DNA of 51,579 nt from contig CAZWDO010000009.1 of the NCBI GenBank assembly GCA_964632485.1, positions 102,740 to 154,318 on the forward strand, read 5' to 3'. This DNA comes from CAZWDO01 sp964632485 [NCBI: uncultured bacterium] (GTDB lineage Bacteria > JAGOEH01). Position numbers and translations under genes: made by a program. The notes beneath the pieces are model-generated. The model ran no database searches. It was given only the letters and a program-made list of their open reading frames with translations, and was not told the origin of the DNA. Within the stretch, counting starts at the first letter, position 1. Each line of letters starts with the position of its first letter. Shown here piece after piece: positions 16,631-25,145 of this stretch.

Positions 16631-16950
16631 ATGAGTGATTGTTTATTCGATGCCGAGGAACTGGAAAAAATGGAACAGGGGCGAAGCGTGAATGTATCGA
16701 ATGCCTCTAAAAAGAAATTAAGTTATAACCAGCGTATCTTTAACCGATTACTCGCTCGATTCAGGAATGGCAGGAGCGAATTCACAAAGAGACAAAAAAA
16801 TATGATTGTTTGCTTGAATACTACTACCAGGAAATGGGTGAATTAAAAACGGAGGTGGCGCGTCATCCATTTTTCCCCCGTGGATTACTTATTAATAATA
16901 TTGTGAAAAGTAAAAGGAGGCAATATGCAAATCGCCAATCCGATCTATGA
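16631..16950 (+). pseudogene. Hypothetical protein broken by a frameshift, upstream of the Rpn gene
   Basis: A GGAG site and ATG at 16631 open a frame that ends FNRLLARF. A second frame, one base back, continues SIQEWQERIHKETKKYDCLLEYYYQ... and ends at 16950. Read together, with the shift between 16744 and 16792, they give an amphipathic, helical protein of about 105 residues. I do not recognise the family. It overlaps the start of the Rpn gene by 26 bases in another frame. An A7 run at 16794-16800 could also permit slippage, but the protein reads better with an earlier one-base indel. The 147 bases before it hold imperfect palindromes and no recognised gene. Confidence 0.45.
16899..16927 (+). 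repeat. 29-base direct repeat, copy 2 (leader and start codon of the Rpn gene)
   Basis: Identical to 15270-15298. It carries AAAGGAGG 5 bases before the ATG of the Rpn-family gene. The two copies flank the oxidoreductase gene and the frameshifted hypothetical gene. Confidence 0.9.
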
Positions 16951-17956
16951 TGTCGTATTCAAGTATTTGATGAATGATAATCGAATTGCGCGGATGATCA
17001 TATCGGCGATTATTGGGGAAGATATCGAGTATCTGGAGTTCAAATCGACCGAAAGTTCAATGGAATTGGAATATAAATCATTGACAGTATATCGGTTGGA
17101 TTTTTCAGCCAGAATCAGAACTCCGGGTGGGGGAAGCAAACAGGTGATCATCGAAATACAGAAGGCAAAGATGCCGACGGACATCATGCGGTTTCGGCGG
17201 TATCTGGGAGAGCAGTATAGCAGCGAGCAGAATCTATATTACGACCATGATGATGAACAAGGCAGGAAAAAAGCGTTGCCGATAATCAGTATTTATTTTT
17301 TAGGGCACAAGTTGGAGCATACGGACTCGCCGCTGATCAAGATTGATCGGAAATATTATGATATGACGACGCAAGAGGAGATCACGGAGAGAGAGGAGTT
17401 CATCGAGAGTTTGACGCATGACAGTTATGTGATTCAGATACCGTATTTGAAGGAGCGAAGGCGGAATGAACTGGAACGGTTGTTGAGCGTATTTGATCAG
17501 AGCGCTCGCAGTGGCGACGATTATCATATACTGAATATCCGGGAAGAGGATTATCCAGTGAAGTACCGGGAGATAATCCGGAAGCTTCAGCGGGCGATCC
17601 TGGAGCCGGAGATACGCAAGGTGATGGATGTGGAAGATGAGATATTGGAAGAATTGCAGAATCAGGAGCGGATCATTGCCTTGAAGGATAAAGCTCTCGA
17701 GGAGAAGGATAAGATTATCGAGGACAAAGACAAGGTTATTGAGGATAAAGATAAGGTTATTGAGGATAAAGATAAAGCGCTTGAAGAGAAGAACCGGATA
17801 ATTGAACAGACTGGGGAAGCGTTGGAGAAGCAGATCAAGACAATTGCCGAGAAGGAGCGGGAGCTGCAGGAATTCCAAGAAAAGCTGAAAGCAACTATGA
17901 AAAATCATGGATTATCGGACGAATTGATTGAGCAAATGCTCAAAACTCGGCAATGA
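16925..17956 (+). CDS. Rpn-family PD-(D/E)XK nuclease / putative transposase
   Basis: A 343-residue protein of the 'PD-(D/E)XK nuclease family transposase' group, related to Rpn recombination-promoting nucleases. The N-terminal module opens with IANPIYDVVFKYLMND. Nuclease residues are visible as D59 (RLDFSARI) and E77-x-Q79-K80 (IEIQKAK), followed by MRFRRYLGEQY, LPIISIYFLGHK and IQIPYLKERRRNELE. The C-terminal 110 residues form a charged coiled coil with heptad repeats encoded by a near-perfect 21-base tandem repeat. Family members promote RecA-independent recombination in E. coli, but their role as transposases is unproven. An excellent ribosome site (AAAGGAGG) precedes the ATG. It interrupts the glycan block and is probably horizontally mobile. 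Confidence 0.88.
   Translation: MQIANPIYDVVFKYLMNDNRIARMIISAIIGEDIEYLEFKSTESSMELEYKSLTVYRLDFSARIRTPGGGSKQVIIEIQKAKMPTDIMRFRRYLGEQYSSEQNLYYDHDDEQGRKKALPIISIYFLGHKLEHTDSPLIKIDRKYYDMTTQEEITEREEFIESLTHDSYVIQIPYLKERRRNELERLLSVFDQSARSGDDYHILNIREEDYPVKYREIIRKLQRAILEPEIRKVMDVEDEILEELQNQERIIALKDKALEEKDKIIEDKDKVIEDKDKVIEDKDKALEEKNRIIEQTGEALEKQIKTIAEKERELQEFQEKLKATMKNHGLSDELIEQMLKTRQ
17686..17803 (+). repeat. 21-base tandem repeat within the Rpn coiled coil
   Basis: About six units encode heptapeptides of the pattern [D/E]KDK[V/A/I][I/L]E. The two central units (17720-17740 and 17741-17761) differ by only two bases. Such a repeat can change copy number by slippage without breaking the frame. Confidence 0.8.
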
Positions 17957-18355
17957 TGTTTTCTTGTACCCTCTTCCGCCGACTTTCCTCCATCACTCAG
18001 CCCTTTTCGTCATGCCGGACCCCGATCCGGCATCCCCAGGTCCCCCTCACCGTCATTCCGGACTTGACCCTCAACCCATCTGTTCAGTCATTTCCGAACC
18101 CCTTATATTTTCCCCTTGCCCCCTTGGGTGAGAGGGCAGGGTGAGGTGGATTGTTATCCCCCTTTGTCATCCCTGCGCCCCCCTTTCGTCATTCCTGCGA
18201 AAGCAGGAATCCAGAGCGCCCCTTTACTCATGCCACACGTGATGTGTCATCTATCTTGATCATTGGCTTCTGGTCTATGCCCGAATAACCGAACTAACAT
18301 TGATATCGTTGATATAAAATTTGATTCCCTTAAAATTCCCACAAAGAAGGATAAA
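17957..18355. repeat. Intergenic mosaic of short palindromic repeats
   Basis: This gene-free stretch of about 400 bases is C-rich and unlike its surroundings. It contains ATGCCGGA/TCCGGCAT arms (18012-18033), a half-copy of a related 'GTCATTCCGGACTTGA' unit (18051-18066), a 'CCTTGGGTGAGAGGGCAGGGTGAGG' type segment (about 18121-18146), and a perfect ATTCCTGC-GAAA-GCAGGAAT hairpin (18191-18210). These resemble REP-like dispersed intergenic repeats known from many bacteria. The last 100 bases are ordinary leader DNA of the next gene. Confidence 0.65.
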
Positions 18356-19066
18356 ATGGAAGCCTTGAAATTGGAAGATGTGGCGATACGAACGGATAGC
18401 CTTGAAACCATCCTTGGAGAGTTTATTGTCCAAACTGGAAATGCTCTTAAGGAGCTTAAAAGAAGCCAAATGACCCTGCATAAAGAGATGGGAGAATTCA
18501 AGGATGAGATGAGGGCCTTCAAGGACGAGATGGGAGAGTTCAAGGATGAGATGAAGGAATTTAAACGAACAAGCGAACAGCAGGCAAAGGATTTGAACAA
18601 GAAATGGGGCGAATTAGCAAATCGGCTGGGCACGTTTGCGGAAGATATCGTGGCGCCGAATGTGCCTTATATCGCCGAAAAGTATTTCGGATTGAAGGAT
18701 TGCGTGGATTTTGTAACCCGATCGGTCCGTAAAATGCCGGAATCCCGTACATTCGTCCGTGAGTTCGATGCCATGGCGGTTTATGCGGATTGGGTCATAT
18801 TGAACGAGACGAAAGCGACTGTTCGGATGAACTATGTTGAAGATTTTATTCAATTTGTAAAGGAAGAGAAATTTTACGACTATTATCCGGAATATCGGGG
18901 GAAAAAGCTGATTCCGGTGTTTTCCGCCATGAGCATCCCTGTAAATATCGTAGAATATCTGAGCCGGAACAATATTTTCGCCATGGCCATGTCCGAAGGA
19001 ACAATGGATTTACTGAACTATGACGCAGTCAGCTCAGTCTACACTTTTCCGGAAATTAACAATTAA
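18356..19066 (+). CDS. PD-(D/E)XK nuclease-like protein with coiled-coil N-terminus (DUF3782-like)
   Basis: A 236-residue protein. An upstream TTG (18263) is in frame, but ATG 18356 is preceded by GAAGG at a good distance and is preferred. The N-terminal half is a coiled coil with repeated FKDEM heptads (about residues 43-65). The C-terminal half reads WGELANRLGTFAEDIVAPNV, then FDAMAVYADWVILNETKAT, where D138 and E151-x-K153 have the spacing of a PD-(D/E)XK nuclease, and ends with MSIPVNIVEYLSRNNIFAM. This fits a widespread uncharacterised family in which a coiled coil precedes a nuclease-like domain. It follows the Rpn-family gene and its repeat-rich spacer. DNA cleavage has not been shown for the family. 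Confidence 0.75.
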   Translation: MEALKLEDVAIRTDSLETILGEFIVQTGNALKELKRSQMTLHKEMGEFKDEMRAFKDEMGEFKDEMKEFKRTSEQQAKDLNKKWGELANRLGTFAEDIVAPNVPYIAEKYFGLKDCVDFVTRSVRKMPESRTFVREFDAMAVYADWVILNETKATVRMNYVEDFIQFVKEEKFYDYYPEYRGKKLIPVFSAMSIPVNIVEYLSRNNIFAMAMSEGTMDLLNYDAVSSVYTFPEINN

Positions 19067-19296
19067 CGTATTGAGATTTAATTTATGAATTTTTCAGCTA
19101 TAGCGCCAAATCCAGCATAAAGGAAAGGTGATATAGGCGGAAAAGCGGAATTGAGGAGGGTCGTCGCTGTCTAAGACCGGCGCTCTTCCTCAGAAAAAAG
19201 TGAAATATGAAGAATCGGAGGACCAACAAAAATAATGTACAATTTACAATGTACAATTCATATTGTTTTATATAGAAGCTTGAAGATAAAAAAGGC

Positions 19297-19325
19297 TTGA
19301 CAAAACATCTTGAATTGATTATAAT
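19297..19325 (+). promoter_or_regulatory. Perfect-consensus sigma70 promoter of the second glycan block
   Basis: TTGACA (19297-19302), a 17-base spacer, and TATAAT (19320-19325): both hexamers match the consensus completely. The expected start near 19332 gives a leader of about 100 bases before the FG-GAP gene, containing the second copy of the conserved element. Confidence 0.8.
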
Positions 19326-19351
19326 AATAGCAAATCATGGTAATATAAATT

Positions 19352-19376
19352 ACATTGACCAAGCGACAGCTATATA
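19352..19376 (+). promoter_or_regulatory. Conserved leader element, copy 2 (ops-like)
   Basis: Matches 11626-11650 at 24 of 25 positions (core GCGACAGC here, GCGATAGC there), and both continue into an AAAAAAT tract. It lies about 20 bases after the predicted transcription start and 55 before the gene, so it would be in the RNA leader and the non-template DNA of the elongation complex. Confidence 0.5.
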
Positions 19377-19431
19377 CATAAAAAATATTTTGTACGATCT
19401 TGGTTGAAATAGACAACTAAAGGGAGAAAGT

Positions 19432-21081
19432 TTGCAAAAAATAAAAATCATTAGTTATACACTGAGCGTTATTGGTTTAATAGTTGCAATTGGCTGGATT
19501 TTTAAATACCACACTCATTACCATTGGTATCATTTAGCCATTTACCATTTAATTGGCGATCGTTATAAGGATGGCGATGGTTTACGAAAATATTATTCTA
19601 ATGCCGAAGAAATCTTCACTAATCCATCATTAAAAACTGTCCCTAAATGGTATTTCCGCCCCAATCATTTAGGCAATTTTTGTCTTGCCGGTTTAGTCGC
19701 GGATGCCAACCGGGATGGTCAAATCTGTACCTATATTGCGGGTGATACCAAAGATATCTATTGCCTAAATGGCAAGACCGGCGAAATTGTCTGGCAATAT
19801 ACCTTGCCATTTGGAAAATTTTCCGAACTTTCCTATCTTTTGTTTGACGTTGATCATGATGGAAAAACTGAGTTGTTGGTTGGAACTTGTGGATCAACAC
19901 TTCCCAACAGAGTTTACTGCCTCAGCTCGGAAATTAATCCAACGGAACGCGTAATATGGCATGTCAATGTACATGGAGATTTCATTCAGGGTGGATTGAC
20001 GGCATTCAGAAACGAAAACGATGAGGCGCGTATTATTGTTTCAACGCGAGATGCGCCCTATTCCAGAGGCACTTTATATGTACTGGATCAACATGGTAAA
20101 GATGTTATCACTCCTATTTCCGGAGTGGACAATTGCAATTGCCGGCCCGCAATCGCAGATTTGGATCTGGATGGACACTATGAGATGGTAATAGGCAGTC
20201 ATAGTTATTACGGAGCGAAATTTGGCTGGAAGATTACTGCCTTAAGGGTGGAAACCGGCGAAATACTCTGGAGTACGGATGCTGGTTATGACACGGGAGC
20301 TATGTCATTTCCAATTTGTGATTTTACAGGTGATGGTATCTCTGAAGTAATTGGTTACAAGAAGATTTTGGATGCCAAAACTGGACAAATTATTTTTGAT
20401 TTTGAAAAGAATGCTGAATACAACATCAAATGGCTAAACGGTATAGCTTACAAGGATTCGGTTCTCTACCGGCTATATGGTTTTACTGACGATACTTTAA
20501 AACATGAAATGATAGTCGATTATTCAGACAAAAAGATTATAGCTAAGCTGGATACCTATTCTTATAAGCGTTCGACTCCATTATTGGATATAAACAATGA
20601 TGGTCAATTGAATTATATTTCTGCTTATATTGTACGTGATACTCTTCCCAAACTGAATATTTACCTGGTTGATGCGTATGAAGGGAGCCATATTGATAGC
20701 ATCTCCATTGAATTTGATGAGAACGCATACGCGAAACTGAGTGAAAGGATACCCTCACAGATAGAGTTCGCCAATATGCAGAAAAATGGTCCAACTAACT
20801 GGAAAAGTAATGATTATACACTAATTGTCAATACGATAACAGCCCCCATACTTGACACATTGTTTATTAAATATGCAAGCCTGTCGGATGTTGATGGGGA
20901 TTCTAAATGGGAATTGCTGGCGACTGTTAACAGCATGTATTTTTGTTTCGATTTGCCATATTCAATCGCTGACCGCTATAAAAGAGATAAACGTTTTGTA
21001 ATGAACCAATTTATCGATAATACGGGATTCGACTACGATTATCCCTACAGGGATAGGAATTTTGTCAGAGAAGCAAATTGA
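19432..21081 (+). CDS. Membrane-anchored FG-GAP/VCBS-repeat beta-propeller protein
   Basis: A 549-residue protein that starts at TTG with GGGAG upstream. One N-terminal hydrophobic helix (SYTLSVIGLIVAIGWIF) serves as signal anchor; the rest should face the periplasm or exterior. At least six calcium-type loops are visible: DANRDGQ, DVDHDGK, DLDLDGH, DFTGDG, DINNDGQ and DVDGDSK, spaced as in propeller blades, with PQQ-like 'TGEIVWQY' and 'TGEILWST' strands between them. Such propellers mediate binding rather than catalysis, and no enzyme motif is seen. It is the first gene after the perfect promoter. Its place at the head of a glycan operon suggests a surface or glycan-binding role, which is an inference. 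Confidence 0.8.
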   Translation: MQKIKIISYTLSVIGLIVAIGWIFKYHTHYHWYHLAIYHLIGDRYKDGDGLRKYYSNAEEIFTNPSLKTVPKWYFRPNHLGNFCLAGLVADANRDGQICTYIAGDTKDIYCLNGKTGEIVWQYTLPFGKFSELSYLLFDVDHDGKTELLVGTCGSTLPNRVYCLSSEINPTERVIWHVNVHGDFIQGGLTAFRNENDEARIIVSTRDAPYSRGTLYVLDQHGKDVITPISGVDNCNCRPAIADLDLDGHYEMVIGSHSYYGAKFGWKITALRVETGEILWSTDAGYDTGAMSFPICDFTGDGISEVIGYKKILDAKTGQIIFDFEKNAEYNIKWLNGIAYKDSVLYRLYGFTDDTLKHEMIVDYSDKKIIAKLDTYSYKRSTPLLDINNDGQLNYISAYIVRDTLPKLNIYLVDAYEGSHIDSISIEFDENAYAKLSERIPSQIEFANMQKNGPTNWKSNDYTLIVNTITAPILDTLFIKYASLSDVDGDSKWELLATVNSMYFCFDLPYSIADRYKRDKRFVMNQFIDNTGFDYDYPYRDRNFVREAN

Positions 21082-21150
21082 AATATAAGTACAATTCTTA
21101 TAAATGAATAGAGACTTATAACTGAACTTTTTAGTCAATAAGGAGATATT

Positions 21151-22107
21151 ATGATTACTGGGAAAAAGATTTTTATAACGGGAGGGGCTGGTTTCATCGG
21201 TTCGACTTTGGCCAATCGTTTGAAGGATCAGAATCACATTATTCTGTATGATAATTTAGCGCGGAATACGATTCAGTATACCGGAATTGATCAGTCGCCC
21301 AATATAAGCTTGGTAGAAGGCAATATTCTTGATTATTCCCGGCTCGCGGAAACGATGAAAGGCGCCGATATAGTCGTCCATGCCGCCGCGATTGCCGGTA
21401 TCGATACTGTGATTAAAAAGCCGATCTATACTATGGAAGTCAATATGATCGGTACGGCAAACGTGTTGAAGGCGGCTGTTGAAAACCGGGTCTCGTCGCG
21501 TGTGATTGAGTTTTCGACGTCGGAGGTGTTTGGGTCAATGGCCTATCGGGTGAGCGAAGATACCAACGCGGTTTCCGGTTCCGCCGGTGAAGCGCGTTGG
21601 GTTTATGCAGTAAGTAAACTGGCCGGCGAACATCTGGCGCATGCCTATTATAAACAAGAGGGATTGCCAACTGTTACAATTCGTCCTTTCAATGTATACG
21701 GTCCAGGCCAAACCGGAGAAGGCGCCTTGCAGATTTTTATTCGGAAAGCCTTGAAAAATGAGGCAATTACGATTTATGGCGACGGAACTCAAATTCGGGC
21801 TTGGTGTTACATTGACGATATGGTGGAAGGATTGATGCTGGCTATGGAAAAGGAAGAGGCAATTGGCCAATCCTTCAATATTGGCAATTCAAAGGCAGTG
21901 ACAACGATTTATGGGTTAGCGGAAACCGTATGTCGAGTATTGAATTCGCAGTCAAATATTCAGTTTGTCGATGCGCTGTCTGCGGATGTGGAATTACGGA
22001 TTCCTGAAACCAGAAAAGCCTGGGATATTTTAGGCTTTAAGGCTAAAATCGGTTTAGAAGAGGGAATTCAAAAAACTGCTGAATGGTATCAAAAGAACAT
22101 AATATGA
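21151..22107 (+). CDS. NAD-dependent epimerase/dehydratase of nucleotide sugars
   Basis: An extended short-chain dehydrogenase of 318 residues. It has the NAD motif GGAGFIG (about residues 11-17), DNLARN, the STSEVFGS strand and the catalytic YxxxK as Y152-AVS-K156. [14 protein letters not shown] and the C-terminal FNIGN follow. The family includes UDP-glucose 4-epimerase, dTDP-glucose dehydratase and UDP-hexose epimerases; the specific reaction cannot be read. It ends in an ATGA overlap with the aminotransferase, so the two are translationally coupled and probably make an amino-deoxy sugar in sequence. AAGGAG lies before the ATG. Confidence 0.88.
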   Translation: MITGKKIFITGGAGFIGSTLANRLKDQNHIILYDNLARNTIQYTGIDQSPNISLVEGNILDYSRLAETMKGADIVVHAAAIAGIDTVIKKPIYTMEVNMIGTANVLKAAVENRVSSRVIEFSTSEVFGSMAYRVSEDTNAVSGSAGEARWVYAVSKLAGEHLAHAYYKQEGLPTVTIRPFNVYGPGQTGEGALQIFIRKALKNEAITIYGDGTQIRAWCYIDDMVEGLMLAMEKEEAIGQSFNIGNSKAVTTIYGLAETVCRVLNSQSNIQFVDALSADVELRIPETRKAWDILGFKAKIGLEEGIQKTAEWYQKNII

Positions 22108-23228
22108 TAAAGCTGGCATCCCCGGATATTCGGGAAGAAGATATTCAACGAATGGGCGATGTTTTGCGTTCAGGCAATTTGATCCAGGGCGAATATGTGG
22201 CCGAGTTTGAAAAAGCGTTGGCGCTTTATTGCAATAGCCCGCATAGCGCGGTAGTATCGTCCGGTACGGCCGCGTTGCATTTGGGCTTGATGGCTTGCGG
22301 AATTCAGCCGGGGGATTATGTGGTAGTCCCTGCGTTTACATTCCCAGCGACGGCCAATGTTGTTGAATTGATGGGAGCTCATGCCTTATTCTGTGATGTG
22401 GATGCGTGTTCGTATGTCATGACGCCTGAACTTTTAACTCTTTGCTTGCAATCGAACGCTGAAAAGCCGATTAAAGCGGTTATGGTTGTGCACGAGTTCG
22501 GTTACCCGGCCCCGATTAAGTCTATTAGCAAAATATGCAGGGATCATGAGTTGACAATAATAGAAGACGCAGCCTGCGCGCTGGGCACGGTGGCGGATGG
22601 TTTTCCCGTCGGCGCATACAGCGACCTGGCCTGCTTTTCGTTTCACCCCCGCAAATCGATCACTAGCGGTGAGGGTGGAGCAGTGATTTGCATGAATCCG
22701 CAAATCATAGAACGAATCCGACGCTTAAGAAACCATGGCATTGAAAAAAGTCCAGCCGGACTTGATTTTGGCGAAGCCGGACTGAATTATCGGATGACTG
22801 AATTTCAGGCCGCGCTCATACTTGGGCAGCTAGATAGATTGGATTATGAGATTAGGAGAAAAAAGGAGTTGTCTGAGATATATACACAGTTACTTTGTAA
22901 AAATGAATGGATAACATGTCCGGAAATCCCCGCGGGACATTCACTGCAGAGTTACATGATCGTTTTGGATCGCCGTCTTGACCGCCGGGATATCATCGAT
23001 AAACTCTATCAGCATGGGATTGAAACCAATTTAGGCGCCCAGGCCCTACCGGCATTGAGCTATTACCGCCACAAGTATCATTCGGATTCCTGTACCAACG
23101 AGTATTCAGCGGCGTTGAATCTGTATCGACAGGGGTTGGTCTTACCGTTATACGGAAAATTGACGAATTCAGATATCGTGTATATTGCGTCAACTCTTTG
23201 TGAAAGTATCGTTTCCATTATAAACTGA
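22104..23228 (+). CDS. DegT/DnrJ/EryC1/StrS-family sugar aminotransferase
   Basis: A PLP-dependent enzyme of 374 residues that aminates a keto nucleotide sugar. Visible are [53 protein letters not shown], the PLP lysine K184 in [13 protein letters not shown], and [18 protein letters not shown]. Upstream in-frame codons exist, but ATG 22104 overlaps the epimerase stop as ATGA and fits the family start. It differs clearly from the PseC at 11655, so the locus has two distinct amino-sugar branches. The substrate position (C3 or C4) is not clear. Confidence 0.9.
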   Translation: MIKLASPDIREEDIQRMGDVLRSGNLIQGEYVAEFEKALALYCNSPHSAVVSSGTAALHLGLMACGIQPGDYVVVPAFTFPATANVVELMGAHALFCDVDACSYVMTPELLTLCLQSNAEKPIKAVMVVHEFGYPAPIKSISKICRDHELTIIEDAACALGTVADGFPVGAYSDLACFSFHPRKSITSGEGGAVICMNPQIIERIRRLRNHGIEKSPAGLDFGEAGLNYRMTEFQAALILGQLDRLDYEIRRKKELSEIYTQLLCKNEWITCPEIPAGHSLQSYMIVLDRRLDRRDIIDKLYQHGIETNLGAQALPALSYYRHKYHSDSCTNEYSAALNLYRQGLVLPLYGKLTNSDIVYIASTLCESIVSIIN

Positions 23229-23244
23229 TCCGGAGCCTGAATCC

Positions 23245-24273
23245 ATGCCTTTGTTTAATCACCCGCGAGCTAAAAAACTGATTGCGGAAACGATCGACCG
23301 ACTGGAACTTTCGCTTGCAGGTTTGCATATATTCACCGAGGCGGCATCGAATAATTTTGTGGTAACGCCGATCATTGCCGCAATGGCGGGAGCGGAATCG
23401 GTAGCCGCGATAGCACGGGATTCGGCGTATGGTTCCTTTAAGCAGATCCGCGAAGAGACGTTGCAGCTTGCCGAGTATTGTGGGATTAGTTCTCGGCTTG
23501 AAGTTGTTTCTCATAAAGAGCAAGCATTGCTTGATCGTGCGGACATTGTGACAAATCTCGGTTTTGTGCGTCCTTTGGACGCTGATACGATCGCCATGAT
23601 AAAACCCGGAGCCGTTATCCCGTTGATGTTTGAAAAATGGGAATCCCGGCCGGGAGAAATTGATCTGGAACTGTGCCGTCGGAAAAATATATCAGTCGTA
23701 GCGACCAATGAGGACCAGTCATTAGTAAATGTATTCAATTATATGGGTTCCTTGGCGCTAAAAATGGTTTTGGATGGGGCGATCGAGCTTTACAAATCGA
23801 GATTGGCTGTCATCGGAAGAGACAAATTTGCTAAAGCGGTGCATTCTCTGCTTTCAGCCATGGGATTGCATATCGAGCATTTCAGCTCTTTGAACGGAGT
23901 TATGGAGAGAGCGATGCTCGGCAGTTTGGATGCCCTAATAATTGCCGATTATGTGTCGCAAGAATTAATCATCGGCGCTGGCGGTCAAATCGAGGCAGAG
24001 GAACTGGCCCGACTTGCCCCAACTCTGACAGTGATTCCGTTATGTGGAGAAATCGATGTCGTAGGGATTAAGGATAACGGGATTCGAATCCATCCCGAGC
24101 ATTGCCAGCCGTATCGCATGTCTCGTACCCTTGCCTATTTAGGCCCACGTCCCGTTATTGAGCTTCATGCCGCCGGATTGAAATCGGCCGAATTGGCGCT
24201 CAAGCGGAAAATAAGAAATTTGACTGTAAAAGAAAGCAGGCTGTGGTCTGAACTCGCAGAACTTATTGTTTGA
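23245..24273 (+). CDS. Uncharacterised Rossmann-like protein of glycan clusters
   Basis: A 342-residue protein that I recognise only as a recurrent companion of sugar aminotransferases. The N-terminal half has FTEAASNNFVVTPIIAAMAGA, IARDSAYGSFKQI, ADIVTNLGFVRPLDADTI, MIKPGAVIPLMFEKWE and VVATNEDQSLVNVFNYMG. This order of strands resembles the NAD-binding parts of adenosylhomocysteinase or 2-hydroxyacid dehydrogenases. A second alpha/beta domain follows (RLAVIGRDKFAKAVHSLLSAMG), lacking a classical GxGxxG. No catalytic residue can be assigned. It starts 16 bases after the aminotransferase. Its conservation of charged and Thr/Asn motifs suggests an enzyme rather than a structural protein. Confidence 0.6.
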   Translation: MPLFNHPRAKKLIAETIDRLELSLAGLHIFTEAASNNFVVTPIIAAMAGAESVAAIARDSAYGSFKQIREETLQLAEYCGISSRLEVVSHKEQALLDRADIVTNLGFVRPLDADTIAMIKPGAVIPLMFEKWESRPGEIDLELCRRKNISVVATNEDQSLVNVFNYMGSLALKMVLDGAIELYKSRLAVIGRDKFAKAVHSLLSAMGLHIEHFSSLNGVMERAMLGSLDALIIADYVSQELIIGAGGQIEAEELARLAPTLTVIPLCGEIDVVGIKDNGIRIHPEHCQPYRMSRTLAYLGPRPVIELHAAGLKSAELALKRKIRNLTVKESRLWSELAELIV

Positions 24274-24404
24274 AGCTTATGGATTGATTTTCAGAATATA
24301 ATAATGTGTCATTTCAAATTGCATCAATATATCCGATAGTAAACCGAATCTTCCGTTGGTATGAAGATGGGCAACAATGAAAACAAGATTTCAAGGACAG
24401 ATGA

Positions 24405-25145
24405 ATGTCAATTTATATTGATCCCCGTGCGGAAATAGCCAACAATGTCGTCATAGAGGAAGGCGCCATGATAATCGGGCCGAGCAAAGTAGGCGCTGGA
24501 AGTATTATCGGAAATCATGTCGTATTAGGCCACCCGTCCAAGGCGACGATTACTGAAACTCATACTCTACGACAATCCATTGGCGCAAGCATTGGCGAAG
24601 GAAGCATTATCCGCTCAGGTAGCGTGATCTATGAAAATGTCCAAATCAAGGAGAAATTCCAATGCGGACATAATACTGTAATCCGTGAAGGAGTCTCAAT
24701 TGGATCGAATTGCGCTATTGGCAATAGCTGCATTATTGAATGGGGTACGACCGTTGGGGATAATGCCCGCTTTCAGAATTGTATCACAATCGGAGAAAAA
24801 GTTTTGCTTGGAAAAAATATTTTTATTGGGCCAAATGTAACACTAACGACAGGGCGCTATATGCTTTCAGCTTTGGTGGCCGGAGGCAAACTGACAGATC
24901 GTGATTTTCAGGATATGGAAAAAGAATATTTATCTCAGCCTGGAGTGATTGCCGAGGATGATGTGAGAATTGGCGCCAACGCCGTGGTTCTGGCAGGGGT
25001 ACGCTTGTATTCAGGGGCTGTTGTTTCGGCCGGAGCCGTGATTTCTGTCGACGTGCGAAGCGGATACATGGCTGTTGGGAATCCGGGAAGGGTCTTTGTG
25101 TTGGAAAAAAGCAGAAAGGAACGCACCAGTGATGATGGATTTTGA
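24405..25145 (+). CDS. Left-handed beta-helix (hexapeptide repeat) acyltransferase
   Basis: A 246-residue protein made mostly of hexapeptide repeats of the [LIV]-G-x4 type (IGPSKVGAGSIIGNHVVLG..., IREGVSIGSNCAIGNSCIIE, LGKNIFIGPNVTLTTG). It ends with SGYMAVGNPGRVFVLEK, typical of sugar N- or O-acyltransferases. Such trimeric enzymes use acetyl-CoA or acyl-ACP. The neighbouring ACP, FkbH and MaoC-SDR genes suggest an acyl-ACP donor, which is an inference. A central insertion (YMLSALVAGGKLTDRDFQDM) interrupts the helix. The 131 bases before it hold no recognised feature. Its last 14 bases overlap the next gene. Confidence 0.82.
   Translation: MSIYIDPRAEIANNVVIEEGAMIIGPSKVGAGSIIGNHVVLGHPSKATITETHTLRQSIGASIGEGSIIRSGSVIYENVQIKEKFQCGHNTVIREGVSIGSNCAIGNSCIIEWGTTVGDNARFQNCITIGEKVLLGKNIFIGPNVTLTTGRYMLSALVAGGKLTDRDFQDMEKEYLSQPGVIAEDDVRIGANAVVLAGVRLYSGAVVSAGAVISVDVRSGYMAVGNPGRVFVLEKSRKERTSDDGF

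Larger units (their letters stand above)
19067..19431. other. Gene-free stretch: hairpin, short repeats, promoter and leader
   Basis: From left to right it holds an imperfect 15-bp hairpin (19152-19192) followed by an A tract rather than T. Next is a duplicated ATGTACAATT-like motif (about 19233-19257), then a perfect sigma70 promoter (19297-19325) and the second copy of the conserved leader element (19352-19376). No ORF is convincing. Confidence 0.6.

Noticed and set aside
17686-17803. CRISPR-like array
   Set aside because: The units are contiguous, in frame and encode heptads; there are no unique spacers.
17300-17908. 202-residue minus-strand ORF within the Rpn gene
   Set aside because: The composition is the mirror of the coiled-coil repeats (runs of Phe, Leu, Ile), with no domain evidence.
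18191-18210. Terminator for the Rpn gene
   Set aside because: The hairpin is strong, but it is not followed by a T run and lies about 240 bases after the stop.
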